NCBI RefSeq assembly: GCF_003590095.1
Contig: NC_039488.1
Span: 1,116,001-1,180,000 of the forward strand
Direction of reading: 5' to 3'
From: Trichoplusia ni
Lineage: Eukaryota; Arthropoda; Insecta; Lepidoptera; Noctuidae
Length of the DNA stretch: 64,000 nucleotides
Shown here: positions 37,186 through 47,918 of the stretch, in pieces
Position numbering within the stretch: position 1 is the stretch's first letter
How the letters are laid out: each line of letters opens with the position of its first letter
Translations under genes and position numbers: made by a program
The notes under the pieces: generated by a model
The model's database searches: none
Seen by the model: the letters and a program-made list of their open reading frames with translations, nothing else
Told to the model about the DNA's origin: nothing

Positions 37186-39985
37186 TTAATGTGTGTAAAT
37201 TCACGTACCTGCATTAATAATAGTTGCGTAATTAAATTATATGAACAAATGTTGCCACACTGCAGGTGTAAAACAATTTACAACAATAACTCTAAATTAT
37301 ACCCATAAAATACGTGCATGATTTTAAAACATTTGACATCTTTAATTACACACACGCGATTCATTTGTAGAATGAATTATTAATTAATTAATTAATGTGA
37401 CATTAATTCAATGCATTTCCTACTCTAATCTACAAATTATAGGGTCTATAACTGTTGATCGATAAAAATGTTAACATTAATTCGAGAAATTTATTTAATA
37501 GGTTCATATTTTGATGACTTTAACCTTTTTGGTATTTTAAGTAATTTATAACTTAATGCACACCATTTATTTTATTTTTGTGTCAACGATCAGGTGGTCT
37601 TTTCCGTTCTAATTTTTTTACCGCAATATTAACATACTTTTTAGGTTTTTATCTAATGTTTGTTGACAAGAAAGTTTGATAAGTAGGTATCCCATAATAA
37701 TTATCATAGGGCTGAGAACCGCTTTCAATTCCAAGAAACTATAAGATAATCTAAGTTCAACTCCTCAAACGAGGGTCCACTAGATCATACAAGCTATAAA
37801 AAATTTGCAAGCAAAACAGTGCTATACAAATCATATAGCTCTATCTCTCTTCCACACCGACACACTTCAAGAGATAGTAAATCCCCAGTGAAGCAGACCA
37901 CAACTAATAAAAAATGAATACCCATGATTAAAGTAATCATAGTGGCAACAAACCTAGATCAGAAGCAACCATCGGCACGTGCATCAAAATAACACCCTGT
38001 ATCTATAATCTTCATTAAAGACGATTCAAAACAATTTTCTTTTCCACACCATGTACTTAGCCGTGTCAAAATATTAACCTTCGTAACACCGTACACAGAC
38101 CTTATATTTAGTCGGTCTTAAAGTCCCGGCCTCGTTACGATAAAATATCGTTATAATGAGCCCCAACCGGCAGGTTAACAAGCTCTTTCATCTGGCATCG
38201 CCCGTGAAATGCTGTCTTTTTAATTATATTGACAGGTGATGATGTTTTGTACACTCGCCTACACAAACCCTTCTGAACAAATTTCAACTTTATCGTTTCA
38301 ATTTTAGAGCGGAAATTCACTTATGATTGGTATCAGTGCATTACCATATGCTTTTCATTATGGGTCGTTGTTACCGTGTTTTCTCTTTTTATAGAATATC
38401 GAACAATAATAAAGACGTATTATTACATAATTATGTGAACATCTATAAATATTTTGTTGCGTTGGTTTGTCTATTTGGCTTTCTAGTTTTCGGTTTTGTT
38501 TCCGTTAGGTTGGAAACGGATGGGAATGCCACTCCTGCCAGGTAGTTTGATTAGCTGATAGCTGGTAAAAAACTGCCGTGATAGGACGTACGTAGAGACA
38601 GGCGAACGGATTGAATGATATATTCCTGCTGTGTATTTAGTTGTGCCAAAAACGGCCGGCATTGACTATTTGTTTTTTTTTTGTTTGGCCGTAGCCAGGA
38701 ACAGATAGGATCAAATACATCGTTCTAGTTACCGTAGTGCAGTGTGTCGTAGTTATGTCGTATTTTAGTTTTAAATGTAAATAAATCCGATTTGTCATTT
38801 CCAGGTATAGGAGTTTTGTGTTTTTTTTTGTCAAAGGATTTTCTTTTCCTAAAAATAAAAATTGTAAAATTAAGAGTAGACAAGTAGAAGGAGTAGAATA
38901 GAGTGATTATGAACACGATACATTTGTATATAATTTTGATACATTCAGCCTATGTATTCCGAAAAATCTCTCTCTATTCAGATTTCGATCACGTGAAAAC
39001 CCAACGACAAAGAACACACGAACAAACAATAAAATAAAACAATTCACAATATCACTTCTATCCTTGTTGGCTCTACAACAAAACTCCGTACCACTGTTAT
39101 CCGCGACTACACTTCTCGATACAATGTGGTGATGATAAAACAAAATGGCATCACCACCTACCAAGAACATTTAACATAACATAACTGCACAGGCAAAAAA
39201 GAGACAACGTTATACCGCGTAATGCGCCGTCACGCTTCTACACCCTCAGTAATATAACTTTAACTTGTCGTGGTAGGCAGAAGTAGTTGCCGCGAGAATC
39301 GGCTAAGTAATTGAAATAATAACAGTCCCGGTATTATAGGGTTAATGACTTCAAAGTAATGGGAGGTCCGGGAGATATTGACGGGTGGAGATAAGCGGAC
39401 CTTTTTAAAGGATCGTCATTTACCGAGTAACGTGTAATGTGAAGGTTTAATTCGAAACAGTTGTTCCTATCTTTCGTGTTAATTAATTTGTTCTGAGAAT
39501 GCTCGGGTTGATCTTACGCCTCCTGGCCTATACGTGTAAAATTGAAATAATTCATAATTAAAGCCTCTACGATAAAGATGTTTTACTAATGTCGACGCTT
39601 GTAAGTAAAGGTTGAGCTTATTTCACAAGATCTAATTAATACCAACAACTTTCCAACTAGGTTTTCGTATTTCACTTCATAACTATATTACTTACTAAAA
39701 ATACTCGAAATAACTTAAACTACTTTATCCAATTTCTGAAAACTAATATCATATTACAAGTAATTCAATTAGTCTATGAAATACTATGTTTAAATACAAC
39801 GTTACTAAATAACCAGCTCGAAATACTCTTATAAAACAATATAAAAACTTATACTTGTTTCGAAATTACGCTTTCCATCGTAAATCGTTCGTCAAAGTTG
39901 AAAACTTGGTAACAAAGCGTAAACTTTAATATTATGTTCCACTTAACAACGAGTATGCGAATTCTGATTATAATATCATTATTTT
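37186..39985. other. Intergenic AT-rich sequence, nothing supported
   Basis: Contains a short (ATTA)n tract near 37377-37396 and unsupported open frames on both strands at 38135-39170. No exon or complete element recognised. Confidence 0.45.
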
Positions 39986-39997
39986 ATGCTCAAAGAG

Positions 39998-40354
39998 GTA
40001 GAGGAGCTCGTGGCTATGTTATAACTGCACAAGTTGATCGATCACAGGTTAAGCTATTCTTGACTCGGTCGGTCCGTAGATGGGTGACCATCTTTGTCAT
40101 AACGAGTTCTTCCGTGTTTCGGAAGGCACGTTAAACTCCCTGTTATTCATACATCTCTCACAGTCGTTTCAGGTAGACAGAAGCTAGAAAGGCTGACAAC
40201 CAGTCTAACCAAGGGGTATCGTGTTGCCCAGGTAACTGGGTTGAGAAGGTCAGATAGGCAGTCGCTCCTTGTAAAACACTGGTACTTAGCTGAAGCCGGT
40301 TAGATTGGCAGCCGACCCAACATAGTCGGGAGACGGCTAGGCCGATGATGATTA
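39998..40354 (+). mobile_element. Full-length SINE with 5S rRNA-like head (reference copy)
   Basis: The head contains GATCACAGGTTAAGC and, 32 bases on, TAGATGGGTGACC. These correspond in order and roughly in spacing to the A-box region (GATCACCGAAGTTAAGC) and C box (GGATGGGTGACC) of the 5S rRNA internal Pol III promoter. The body follows (GTGTTTCGGAAGGCACGTTAA, GGGGTATCGTGTTGCCCAGG, GCAGTCGCTCCTTGTAAAAC) and ends GGCCGATGATGATT. The 12-bp direct repeat ATGCTCAAAGAG at 39986-39997 and 40355-40366 marks both ends exactly. Other copies in the window are 3685-3900, 9873-10244 and 48001-48138. A tRNA head is excluded by the absence of A and B boxes. Confidence 0.88.
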
Positions 40355-40408
40355 ATGCTCAAAGAGTTTGTGTACCGTTTGTGGCGTATAATCTCGAAGA
40401 GTATAAAG

Positions 40409-40686
40409 GGCCCCGATTCTGCTATTTATAATGGCAGACGATGAAAGAATTACACTATTCGTATAATTCTAAGTATTTTTCCAACACAATGATTGGACAT
40501 TACGGGGAAATTACGCCCCTTACTGTAACTATTATTAGATTTACAGTACGGGGAGGTACACTCACGATCAATACAATGAATTTCCAATTATTTTGTTCGC
40601 AAAATGCTTAAGAGAATAGGAATAATTTCGAATTTAATACAATTTCCGTTCATTTATCGGCCATTGTAAATAGCAGAATCGGGGCC
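40409..40686. mobile_element. MITE with ~30-bp terminal inverted repeats
   Basis: GGCCCCGATTCTGCTATTTA at the left end is inverted at the right end (TAAATAGCAGAATCGGGGCC), and similarity continues inward through AATGGC...CGAT. There is no coding capacity. A truncated relative lies at 31955-32150. The superfamily and target duplication could not be determined; DNA transposon origin is inferred. Confidence 0.75.
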
Positions 40687-40702
40687 GAAATGGGTTTTTA
40701 TG

Positions 40703-40998
40703 CTTCATCTTCTTCTAATATATAAAGTTCCCGTGTCACGATATCGTTACCGTACTCCTACGAAACGGCTAAACCGATGTTTACCAAATTTGATATGCGT
40801 ATTCAGTAGGTCTGAGAATCGACTTACATCTATTTTTCATACACCTAAGTGATAAGGGTTGTCCACCCTCAATTTTTTTCTTCAATTTTTGAACGATTTT
40901 TTTTGTTTTTATTTTTTTTATACTGTGGCAATAAAAAGTACATACAACTAGAAATAATTTATTAGGCAAAACCACGTTTGCTGGGTCAGCTAGTATCA
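40703..40998 (+). repeat. Dispersed repeat family C, 'GGGTCAGCTAGTA' end
   Basis: The sequence runs from 'CTTCTAATATATAAAGTTCCCGTGTCAC' to 'CGTTTGCTGGGTCAGCTAGTA'. The block 'CTAAGTGATAAGGGTTGT' and the end block recur at 50845-50955. This pattern is common in Lepidoptera; the class is not determined here. Confidence 0.5.
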
Positions 40999-40999
40999 T

Positions 41000-41920
41000 A
41001 TAGAAAGTGGTAGAGATTTTTTATTATTTTTCGAAAATACGTCACTTATTTGTTTTGATTCTCTTGACTGTCCTTTTTACAAATAAACTGGTCAAGAGCG
41101 AGACAAAAAAGCTACAAATAAGCTTAAGAAAATCCAACTAACAGTAGAAATTGGTTACCTATCAAATTTATGACCGTAGCGAACGTTGCTTAACCTCGAT
41201 ATTTTAAAATTAATATAATTACACGTACACCGTACGTAACACACATACGTACAAAATGACGTATAAATACGTCCATTACCCAAGTTTCCATTAAACCTTA
41301 AACAAAAAGTGCTTAGTATCCAACAATTGTAAAATCTAATTAGACCCGAGGATATATGAGATTAAAAATACGTTCCCAGGTGTGTTATCCCAAGTTTTTA
41401 CTGTTATCGACGCGAGAGTTCTACTAGAAGTAAAAAAAAACTAATAAAATCCATTATAATTGAGCATCTGCCTTGTAATTAATTAAAGGAGTATTATTTT
41501 ACCTGTTGGAAAGGGATGGCGCTCTATGCCGCGTATAGCCCTGTCCCTCTTCCACATCTGCAATAATATAACTTTAAGACGTGATAGTACCTATGGGCGT
41601 ATAATTAATTTAACTATAGATATAATAATTTATCGTAAACTTAATTGATGAGTACAATTGATTATTGATTTTGATGTCTGTCATTCAAACTTTGGTACTG
41701 CGGACTAATTATAATGCTTCTTAAGTGTTGGTTGTTGTTGATTTGAATCGACCAAAATTTGAGTATTTGACTAAGTTTGGTTTGGAAGGTTTTATTGTTT
41801 TGTTTAAGTTTAATTTAAATTTGTATTTAACGCGAGAAAGTGGATGATGATGAAATGTGTAGAGGAAACAGTGCCGAGTTTAGCATGTGCAATAATCTAG
41901 TTTTTTAAACTAACAAAAAT
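41000..41920. other. Intergenic sequence with repeat remnants
   Basis: A short inverted piece of repeat family A lies near 41152-41215, and a repeat remnant lies at 41512-41596. No gene is supported. Confidence 0.4.
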
Positions 41921-41924
41921 ACAA

Positions 41925-42128
41925 AAATTATGTGATTGTGTGTCTGTTGGTTACCTCTTCACGCACATACGACTGGACGGATTTCGATGAAATTTGGTAT
42001 GGGGATAGCGGTCACTTTGGACAACACAGTCTTTTTATCTTCCTTCGTTAAATGAGGTGCCAAATATTGTTCTAGAGGTTACATCCGACATCCAGGCGGA
42101 CAAAGTCGCGAACAACAGCTAGTAACTA
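41925..42128 (+). repeat. Dispersed repeat family C-like, 'GCGAACAACAGCTAGTA' end
   Basis: It contains 'GATTTCGATGAAATTTGGTATGGGGATAG' and ends 'CAGGCGGACAAAGTCGCGAACAACAGCTAGTA'. The 'GATGAAATTTGGTA' and terminal 'GCTAGT' blocks are shared with the next element at 42266. Confidence 0.5.
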
Positions 42129-42265
42129 GATAATTATAACGTAACGAAGGCTGCTACACAATCCTATGTCAAAAATAAAATCTCCTAAGGCTATATTACC
42201 ACAAACCAACCAGATTCCATCAAAAACATTCATATAATAAGGAGATCAACTCACCTAGCCTAGTT

Positions 42266-42488
42266 ATCCCTACTAATATTATAAATGCGAAAGTAACTCT
42301 GTCTTTCTGTCTGTTACGCTTTCACGTCTAAACCACTGAACTGATTTTCATGAAATTTGGTACAGAGATAGAGTTGACCTTGAGTAAGAACATAGGATAG
42401 CTTTTGTCCCGGACTTTTAAAGAGATCTCTTGGAAACGCGATACAACCGACCTCGACGCGGGCGAAGCGGCGGGCGAAAAGCTAGTCT
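42266..42488 (+). repeat. Dispersed repeat starting CTACTAATATTATAAATGCG
   Basis: A well-preserved copy: it starts at the common lepidopteran block CTACTAATATTATAAATGCG, continues through GAACTGATTTTCATGAAATT and ends CGGGCGAAAAGCTAGTC. It is probably the non-coding end of a retroposon or a non-autonomous element; I cannot decide which from one window. Confidence 0.6.
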
Positions 42489-42952
42489 ACTATAACACGA
42501 TTCGTGGAACGACCAAATTACATTTTGATGACCTAAGTGTAGCGTTGTGATTGTAATGTAGTATAGTTTTTGTTGCCTCACTTCTAGAAACGGACAGGCG
42601 TTTGTTATTACGCAATTACTTGGGTATTTGAACCATATATTCTACTGATATTGTATGGATCTTTGTTCCTCTTTTACGCAAAAACCACTGATGGATTTAG
42701 ACGAAACTTGGTATATAGTTATTTTATAACAAGGAGTAATAACAGGGCGAGTAATATTTTGATACACATACCAAGTTGAGGTTAAGTGAGGTTTAAGTTT
42801 TTATTGATAAAGTTGTAGCGAATAAGGCTTAAATAGTGGAAAGTCGATTCAATGTTGAAGTTAGTTTAAAAACTACAGTTTTATTATTTTCTGCGGAAAG
42901 CATTTTATACTTCATTACAAAAAGGTAGGTTATAACTAAATGTATCTGTAGC
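42489..42952. other. Intergenic sequence before the copia insertion
   Basis: Part of this (42640-42780) resembles the repeat at 49795-50030 in inverted form ('GTTCCTCTTTTACGCAAAAACCACTGA'). No gene. Confidence 0.4.
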
Positions 42953-42957
42953 ATAAC

Positions 42958-43320
42958 TGTTGAAATTGATCAATTGACAGCATACTCAACCTCATTATAT
43001 TGAACCTCATTTTTGTAGTTTAGTTTTAAGTTTATAAATTTGAAATTGTTCTTTAGTTGTCATGTTTTTTATTCGTATGTCAGTAAAAATAAAATAAAAG
43101 TAGAAGCGACTATAAAAGGCTTTAAAAAAAATTGTTATTCCTGTTTAGTATTGCGCAACAATCCGGCGATTGTCTTGCGGAAGTATTGTTTGTAAGAATA
43201 TGTGCAATTTGTAAGATTCAAGAGGTATTTTAGAAGCAATGTTCAATAAATGAAAATTTCCTGTCAACTCGGACTCAAATTATTTCTTCAAGAACCTAAC
43301 CCACTGTAAAAATAACAACA
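42958..43320 (+). repeat. copia 5' LTR
   Basis: TGTTGAAATTGATC starts it and AATAACAACA ends it. It carries a TATA box (TATAAAAGG, 43111-43119) and a polyadenylation signal AATAAA (43245-43250), giving an approximate U3-R-U5 layout. Confidence 0.96.
43111..43119 (+). promoter_or_regulatory. copia LTR TATA box
   Basis: TATAAAAGG lies about 130 bases before AATAAA within the 5' LTR. It is repeated at 47709-47717 in the 3' LTR, from which transcription could run into flanking DNA. Confidence 0.7.
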
Positions 43321-43334
43321 GGTTATGGGCCCAG
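43321..43334 (+). other. copia primer-binding site
   Basis: GGTTATGGGCCCAG begins directly after the LTR. This is the sequence known from copia elements as complementary to an internal part of initiator tRNA-Met. Confidence 0.75.
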
Positions 43335-43565
43335 GACAGCAGTGAAGGTTTTTTCGAGTGGATTTGAGGACGAGTCAAGTAGAAAAATCGTCAGGACCAA
43401 CGTGGTCAACACAACCTCAAGTCAGTATTGGAGCAGTCAGTGCACAGCAAGTCAGTCAACGTTACGGCAAAGAATATGCAAGTCGCTTAGTCTGTAAATC
43501 GCCACGAAAGTTTTTAAATTCGTAAATTGTCAGAAATTTCTCGAATTGTCACAATTTAAAACAAA

Positions 43566-46500
43566 ATGGATACAGTAAAGTCACAATTAGAAATGTTGAG
43601 CGAAGATAGTCAAGGAAATGTAAATTTTGTTTCATGGCGTTTCAAGTTAAATTTGGCTCTTAAACACAGAGATCTTTATGATATCGTATCAAGTGTGAAG
43701 TCAAGACCAGCAGGTTCAGCGTCTGAAGCAACCGTCTCAGCTTGGACTAAGAAAGATATCGAAGCTCAAACGTTAATAGGGTTAAATGTAAGTAGTAAAA
43801 TTGCAAACAAAATAGCAAATTGCAAAACTGCCAAAGATATGATAGATAAGTTAGTTAGTTTGTATGGTACCAAAACTGAAGTAACCCTTGAGACATCCCG
43901 CATTAAATTCTTTACATTTGAATATGATGAAAAGAAGTCAGCAATTGAGAACTGCATGGAGATTCTGGATCTTGCCGAAGAGATCTCCACTGAAAAAGAT
44001 CCTATGAAAGAAAGCTGGATCATGACCAGGATCATGAGTGTCCTACCACCGAAACTGGCACATTTCAGAACATCTTGGGACAACGTGACAGGAGCCAACA
44101 GAAATGTAGAAACTTTGATGGAACGTTTGAGGCTTGAAGATGAACGACTCAAAGAAACGTCGAACACAGAGGGCAGCACCAACAATGCTCTCATATCAAG
44201 AAAAGAAAAACATGGACAGTCGACAAGCAACAAACAGGACAAGTCTCAGACCGGATGTTACAAGTGTGGCAAGAAGGGTCACGTGATCAAAGAATGCAGA
44301 GGAAGACCGTGCCAAAAGTACATCGAGTACTGCAAAGAAAAGTATTCATGCAACATTTGTAAGAAAAAGGGGCACTTTGCAAAGGAATGTGATGCTCGAA
44401 ATGAAGGAAGCAAGCCAGCCAATGAAAAGCCACGCAGAAAAGCCTTCCTAACTACGGCACTTTCGACAGTGGACAACGACCTCTCCAAGGATAATAACTC
44501 ATGGTACCAAGACTGTGGAGCCAGCCAACATATGACGTCTCACCGAGAGTGGTTTGTTCAACTTGTTGAACTGGATGAGCCCATTCCAATTGTAATAGGA
44601 GACTCGACCAAACTAGATGGCGTTGCAGTAGGAAACATTGAGATGGAAGCTTTTGATGGTCAAAAGTGGTACCCAGTGGTTCTCGAAGATGTGATTTACG
44701 TACCAAATCTCAACTTTAATTTATTTTCAGTAAGCCAGATGCTAGACAAAGGACACGTTCAGAAAGCAAATGGAACTGAATCAACGTTCTATAGTCAGGA
44801 TGGCAGGGACATAGTTGCTATCGCAAAACGCAAAGGAAATCTCTACCAAATGATGCTCAGGAGAGAAGAACAGACTAGTCTGATGGTTCAGTCAATCAGA
44901 GTGTGGCATGAGAGACTCGCTCATCAAAATGTCAAGTACGTGAGGGACATTCTGAAGAGGAAAGGAATAAAATATGTCGACGACTGGGACGATTATGTAT
45001 GCACAGGGTGCACATATGGTAAACAACATCGTATCTCACACCCAATCAACCCAAAGACAGCTGAGCAGCCATTGGAACTTGTGCACATCGACACCGGTGA
45101 AATGAATATTCCATCGCTAGGAGGATCAAAGTACTGGCTAATGTTCAAGGACGATTTTACTCACTACCGAAGCTGTTACTTTATGAAGACAAAAGGTGAA
45201 GCTCCAGAGAAGATAGCAAGCTACTTGAGACTAGTTGAAAATCAGCTGGGAAGGAGAGTGAAGAGTCTGAGATCTGACAATGGCACCGAACTGAAGAATA
45301 AAACGACCAAAGAGTTGATGGATAAACTGGGAATCTTTCACACCTTCACAAACGTGTATACACCAGAACAGAATGGAAGGGTGGAGAGAGAAATGAGAAC
45401 GATTGTCGAGGCAGCAAGAGCAGGCATAAATACAAATGAATTGGACGAAAGACTGTGGGCAGAGGCTATGAATCATGCAATCTTCACAATAAACCAAACC
45501 GGAACTAGCAATGTACCAGGGAGCAGTCCTGCAGAATTGTGGTTCGGCAGGAAAATGAAGATTGAAAAGCTGCGACCTTTTGGATGCGAATGTTACGTGC
45601 TCGTACAAGGACAAAAGAGAGGCAAGATTGATAAGAAGTCGGAAAAGGGTATATTGGTAGGCTATGACATAGACTCACCATGCTACAGAGTCTATCTGAA
45701 GGAAAAGAGAGAAGTTGTGAGCTCCGACAATGTAATCTTCAATGAAGAGGAATTGAGACTGAGACAAGGCACTGAACTTGAGATATCGACAGAAGAAGCA
45801 ACTGAACAGAATGAAGAAAGCAGCAGCGAGTCAGACGAAAAAGAAGATTGGACAACAGGAGAAAGTGCAGAGGAATGTAGCGACAACGAAAGAAAGACAA
45901 GACAGACAGAAGAAGAACCGGAAAGGAGGATTCTACGAGATCGTCGAACCCTACAACCACCACCGAGATTAAGAGACTGTGTACTTGAATCCCGGCGTGG
46001 AGGAACGAGCGCACAAGTCGCCATGATAGGCGAAACTGAGAACATCCCGGTGAGTGAGGCACTGAAAGATGAGAAGTGGAGGCAAGCAATGCAGGAGGAG
46101 TACGATTCGTTATTGGAAATGCAAACTTGGAAACTAGTCAACTGTCCTGAAGCAGTGAAGCCAATAACATGTCGTTGGGTACTGCGAGAGAAAGCGGATG
46201 GAAGATACAAAGCTAGACTAGTAGCCAGAGGATTTGAGCAGAAAGAGGGAGTAGACTATGCAGAAACGTTCAGCCCAGTGGCCCGACATGCGTCAATTCG
46301 TTTATTTCTAAGTCATGCAGCATCGGAGAAAATAAAGTTAGTTTCTTTTGACGTGAAGACAGCTTTTCTGTATGGCAACCTGGAGCAGGACATCTATATG
46401 AATCAACCCGAAGGATTCAACGATGGAACCCAGAAAGTTTGTAAGTTGAAGAAGAGCCTGTATGGGCTAAAACAAGCTCCACGAATGTGGAACGAGAGGG

Positions 46501-47561
46501 TCAGCAAGTACTTTGAACAACAGTTGGGACTAGTCAACACCGGTGACGACCCATGCATTTACTACAACAAAGACAAGAGTTTAATGCTTTCTCTGTTCGT
46601 GGATGATGGTTTGGTAGCTGGGAAAAATGAAAAAGAAATATACAGACTGCTGAGTGAGATCAGCAAGGAGTTTCAGATCACCTTCAGCGAGAGAGCTCTG
46701 GACAAACTGACATACTTAGGCATGGAGATCAAAATCGACAGCAATGGTATCTTTGTGAGCCAGCCACGCTACACGGCAAAGATACTGAGAAAGATGAAAC
46801 TCGACGAATGCAACCCAGTATCTACACCAATTGAACAAGGAATGGTTTCGCAGAAGGCAAACTTCAAGAATGATGAGGCACTTCCGGCGAACAATAACTA
46901 TCGCGAAGCGATAGGGAGTTTATTGTATCTCGCTACAATAACCAGGCCTGACATCAGCTTCGCCGTAAATTATCTCAGTCGATTCTGCAACAAACCAATG
47001 AAGAGTCATCAAGCAATGGTAAAACGAGTTTTCCAGTATCTGCGAGGAACTGCAACTGCTGGAATCTACTTCGGAGGAGACAAGGAGTTAGTGGCTTATA
47101 CTGACTCAGATTTTGGAGGAGACTCTGAGACAGGACAATCGACGAGTGGTGTGCTAGTGTTGAGAGGAGGACCGATCATCTGGTACTCTCAGAAGCAGCG
47201 TCTGGTGGCTACCTCTACTGCAGAAGCTGAGTATCGAGCTGCGGTGTCTGTAATTGACGATGTGTGCTGGATAAAGAGAATAGCTGTTGAACTTGGAATT
47301 CTGGAATGTGATCATCCAATCAATCTGAAAGTCGACAACATGTCCGCCATACACATGCTACAGAATGCTCATGAAGGAAAGACGACCAGAGGAAAGAAAC
47401 ACATCGAAATACCCAGGAAGTACATTCAGCAACACATTGGCACCACAGTGACACTGCAACATGTTGAAAGCAGTCAACAGATTGCAGATATCCTGACGAA
47501 ACCACTTAGCAGAAGAACATTTGAGATGCTTCGCTGTAAATTGATCAAGGAGGAGTGTTGA
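43566..47561 (+). CDS. copia gag-pol polyprotein, intact, 1331 residues
   Basis: Domain order by residue: Gag (about 1-220, UBN2/retrotran_gag_2 type); two CCHC zinc knuckles (CYKCGKKGHVIKEC near 231 and CNICKKKGHFAKEC near 262); aspartic protease with the active-site segment WYQDCGASQHMT (Asp316); integrase with an HHCC zinc finger (WHERLAHQN near 447, CTGC) and catalytic Asp509, Asp571 and Glu607, with 35 residues between the last two; reverse transcriptase with FDVKTAFLYG (Asp929), KSLYGLKQAPRMW and FVDD (Asp1013, Asp1014); and RNase H with YTDSDFGG (Asp1180), STAEAEY and VDNMSAI (Asp1257). The start ATG has context CAAA before it. The stop TGA lies inside the 3' LTR, so the polypurine tract falls within coding sequence. 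The protease has Cys where most have Ser or Thr (DCGA). No frameshift or premature stop is present. Gag is presumably made from the same frame by splicing or processing, as in fly copia. Confidence 0.97.
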   Translation: MDTVKSQLEMLSEDSQGNVNFVSWRFKLNLALKHRDLYDIVSSVKSRPAGSASEATVSAWTKKDIEAQTLIGLNVSSKIANKIANCKTAKDMIDKLVSLYGTKTEVTLETSRIKFFTFEYDEKKSAIENCMEILDLAEEISTEKDPMKESWIMTRIMSVLPPKLAHFRTSWDNVTGANRNVETLMERLRLEDERLKETSNTEGSTNNALISRKEKHGQSTSNKQDKSQTGCYKCGKKGHVIKECRGRPCQKYIEYCKEKYSCNICKKKGHFAKECDARNEGSKPANEKPRRKAFLTTALSTVDNDLSKDNNSWYQDCGASQHMTSHREWFVQLVELDEPIPIVIGDSTKLDGVAVGNIEMEAFDGQKWYPVVLEDVIYVPNLNFNLFSVSQMLDKGHVQKANGTESTFYSQDGRDIVAIAKRKGNLYQMMLRREEQTSLMVQSIRVWHERLAHQNVKYVRDILKRKGIKYVDDWDDYVCTGCTYGKQHRISHPINPKTAEQPLELVHIDTGEMNIPSLGGSKYWLMFKDDFTHYRSCYFMKTKGEAPEKIASYLRLVENQLGRRVKSLRSDNGTELKNKTTKELMDKLGIFHTFTNVYTPEQNGRVEREMRTIVEAARAGINTNELDERLWAEAMNHAIFTINQTGTSNVPGSSPAELWFGRKMKIEKLRPFGCECYVLVQGQKRGKIDKKSEKGILVGYDIDSPCYRVYLKEKREVVSSDNVIFNEEELRLRQGTELEISTEEATEQNEESSSESDEKEDWTTGESAEECSDNERKTRQTEEEPERRILRDRRTLQPPPRLRDCVLESRRGGTSAQVAMIGETENIPVSEALKDEKWRQAMQEEYDSLLEMQTWKLVNCPEAVKPITCRWVLREKADGRYKARLVARGFEQKEGVDYAETFSPVARHASIRLFLSHAASEKIKLVSFDVKTAFLYGNLEQDIYMNQPEGFNDGTQKVCKLKKSLYGLKQAPRMWNERVSKYFEQQLGLVNTGDDPCIYYNKDKSLMLSLFVDDGLVAGKNEKEIYRLLSEISKEFQITFSERALDKLTYLGMEIKIDSNGIFVSQPRYTAKILRKMKLDECNPVSTPIEQGMVSQKANFKNDEALPANNNYREAIGSLLYLATITRPDISFAVNYLSRFCNKPMKSHQAMVKRVFQYLRGTATAGIYFGGDKELVAYTDSDFGGDSETGQSTSGVLVLRGGPIIWYSQKQRLVATSTAEAEYRAAVSVIDDVCWIKRIAVELGILECDHPINLKVDNMSAIHMLQNAHEGKTTRGKKHIEIPRKYIQQHIGTTVTLQHVESSQQIADILTKPLSRRTFEMLRCKLIKEEC
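47547..47555 (+). other. copia polypurine tract
   Basis: AAGGAGGAG abuts the 3' LTR and serves for plus-strand DNA priming. It also encodes the last codons of the polyprotein. Confidence 0.7.
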
Positions 47562-47918
47562 AATTGATCAATTGACAGCATACTCAACCTCATTATATTG
47601 AACCTCATTTTTGTAGTTTAGTTTTAAGTTTATAAATTTGAAATTGTTCTTTAGTTGTCATGTTTTTTATTCGTATGTCAGTAAAAATAAAATAAAAGTA
47701 GAAGCGACTATAAAAGGCTTTAAAAAAAATTGTTATTCCTGTTTAGTATTGCGCAACAATCCGGCGATTGTCTTGCGGAAGTATTGTTTGTAAGAATATG
47801 TGCAATTTGTAAGATTCAAGAGGTATTTTAGAAGCAATGTTCAATAAATGAAAATTTCCTGTCAACTCGGACTCAAATTATTTCTTCAAGAACCTAACCC
47901 ACTGTAAAAATAACAACA
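47556..47918 (+). repeat. copia 3' LTR
   Basis: 363 bp, read as identical to 42958-43320. Its first bases complete the polyprotein stop codon. AATAAA at 47843-47848 would direct 3'-end formation. Confidence 0.96.

Larger units (their letters stand above)
42958..47918 (+). mobile_element. Complete Ty1/copia LTR retrotransposon
   Basis: The element is bounded by 363-bp direct LTRs (42958-43320 and 47556-47918), each starting TG and ending CA. It is flanked by the 5-bp target duplication ATAAC (42953-42957 and 47919-47923). By direct reading the two LTRs have the same length and I found no difference, so insertion was recent. Inside are a primer-binding site, one uninterrupted gag-pol frame and a polypurine tract. 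The order protease-integrase-reverse transcriptase-RNase H defines Ty1/copia (Pseudoviridae). All parts needed for transposition look intact. Confidence 0.97.

Noticed and set aside
38907..39170. 87-codon minus-strand frame considered as a further first exon of sima
   Set aside because: No donor in phase 2 follows a suitable ATG, and composition is not protein-like.
40000..40140. 5S rRNA gene
   Set aside because: Only the internal promoter regions match; the ends do not pair as in 5S rRNA, and target duplications with a retroposon tail show it is a SINE.
45692..46210. 172-codon antisense frame within copia
   Set aside because: It is the shadow of the charged linker between integrase and reverse transcriptase on the sense strand.
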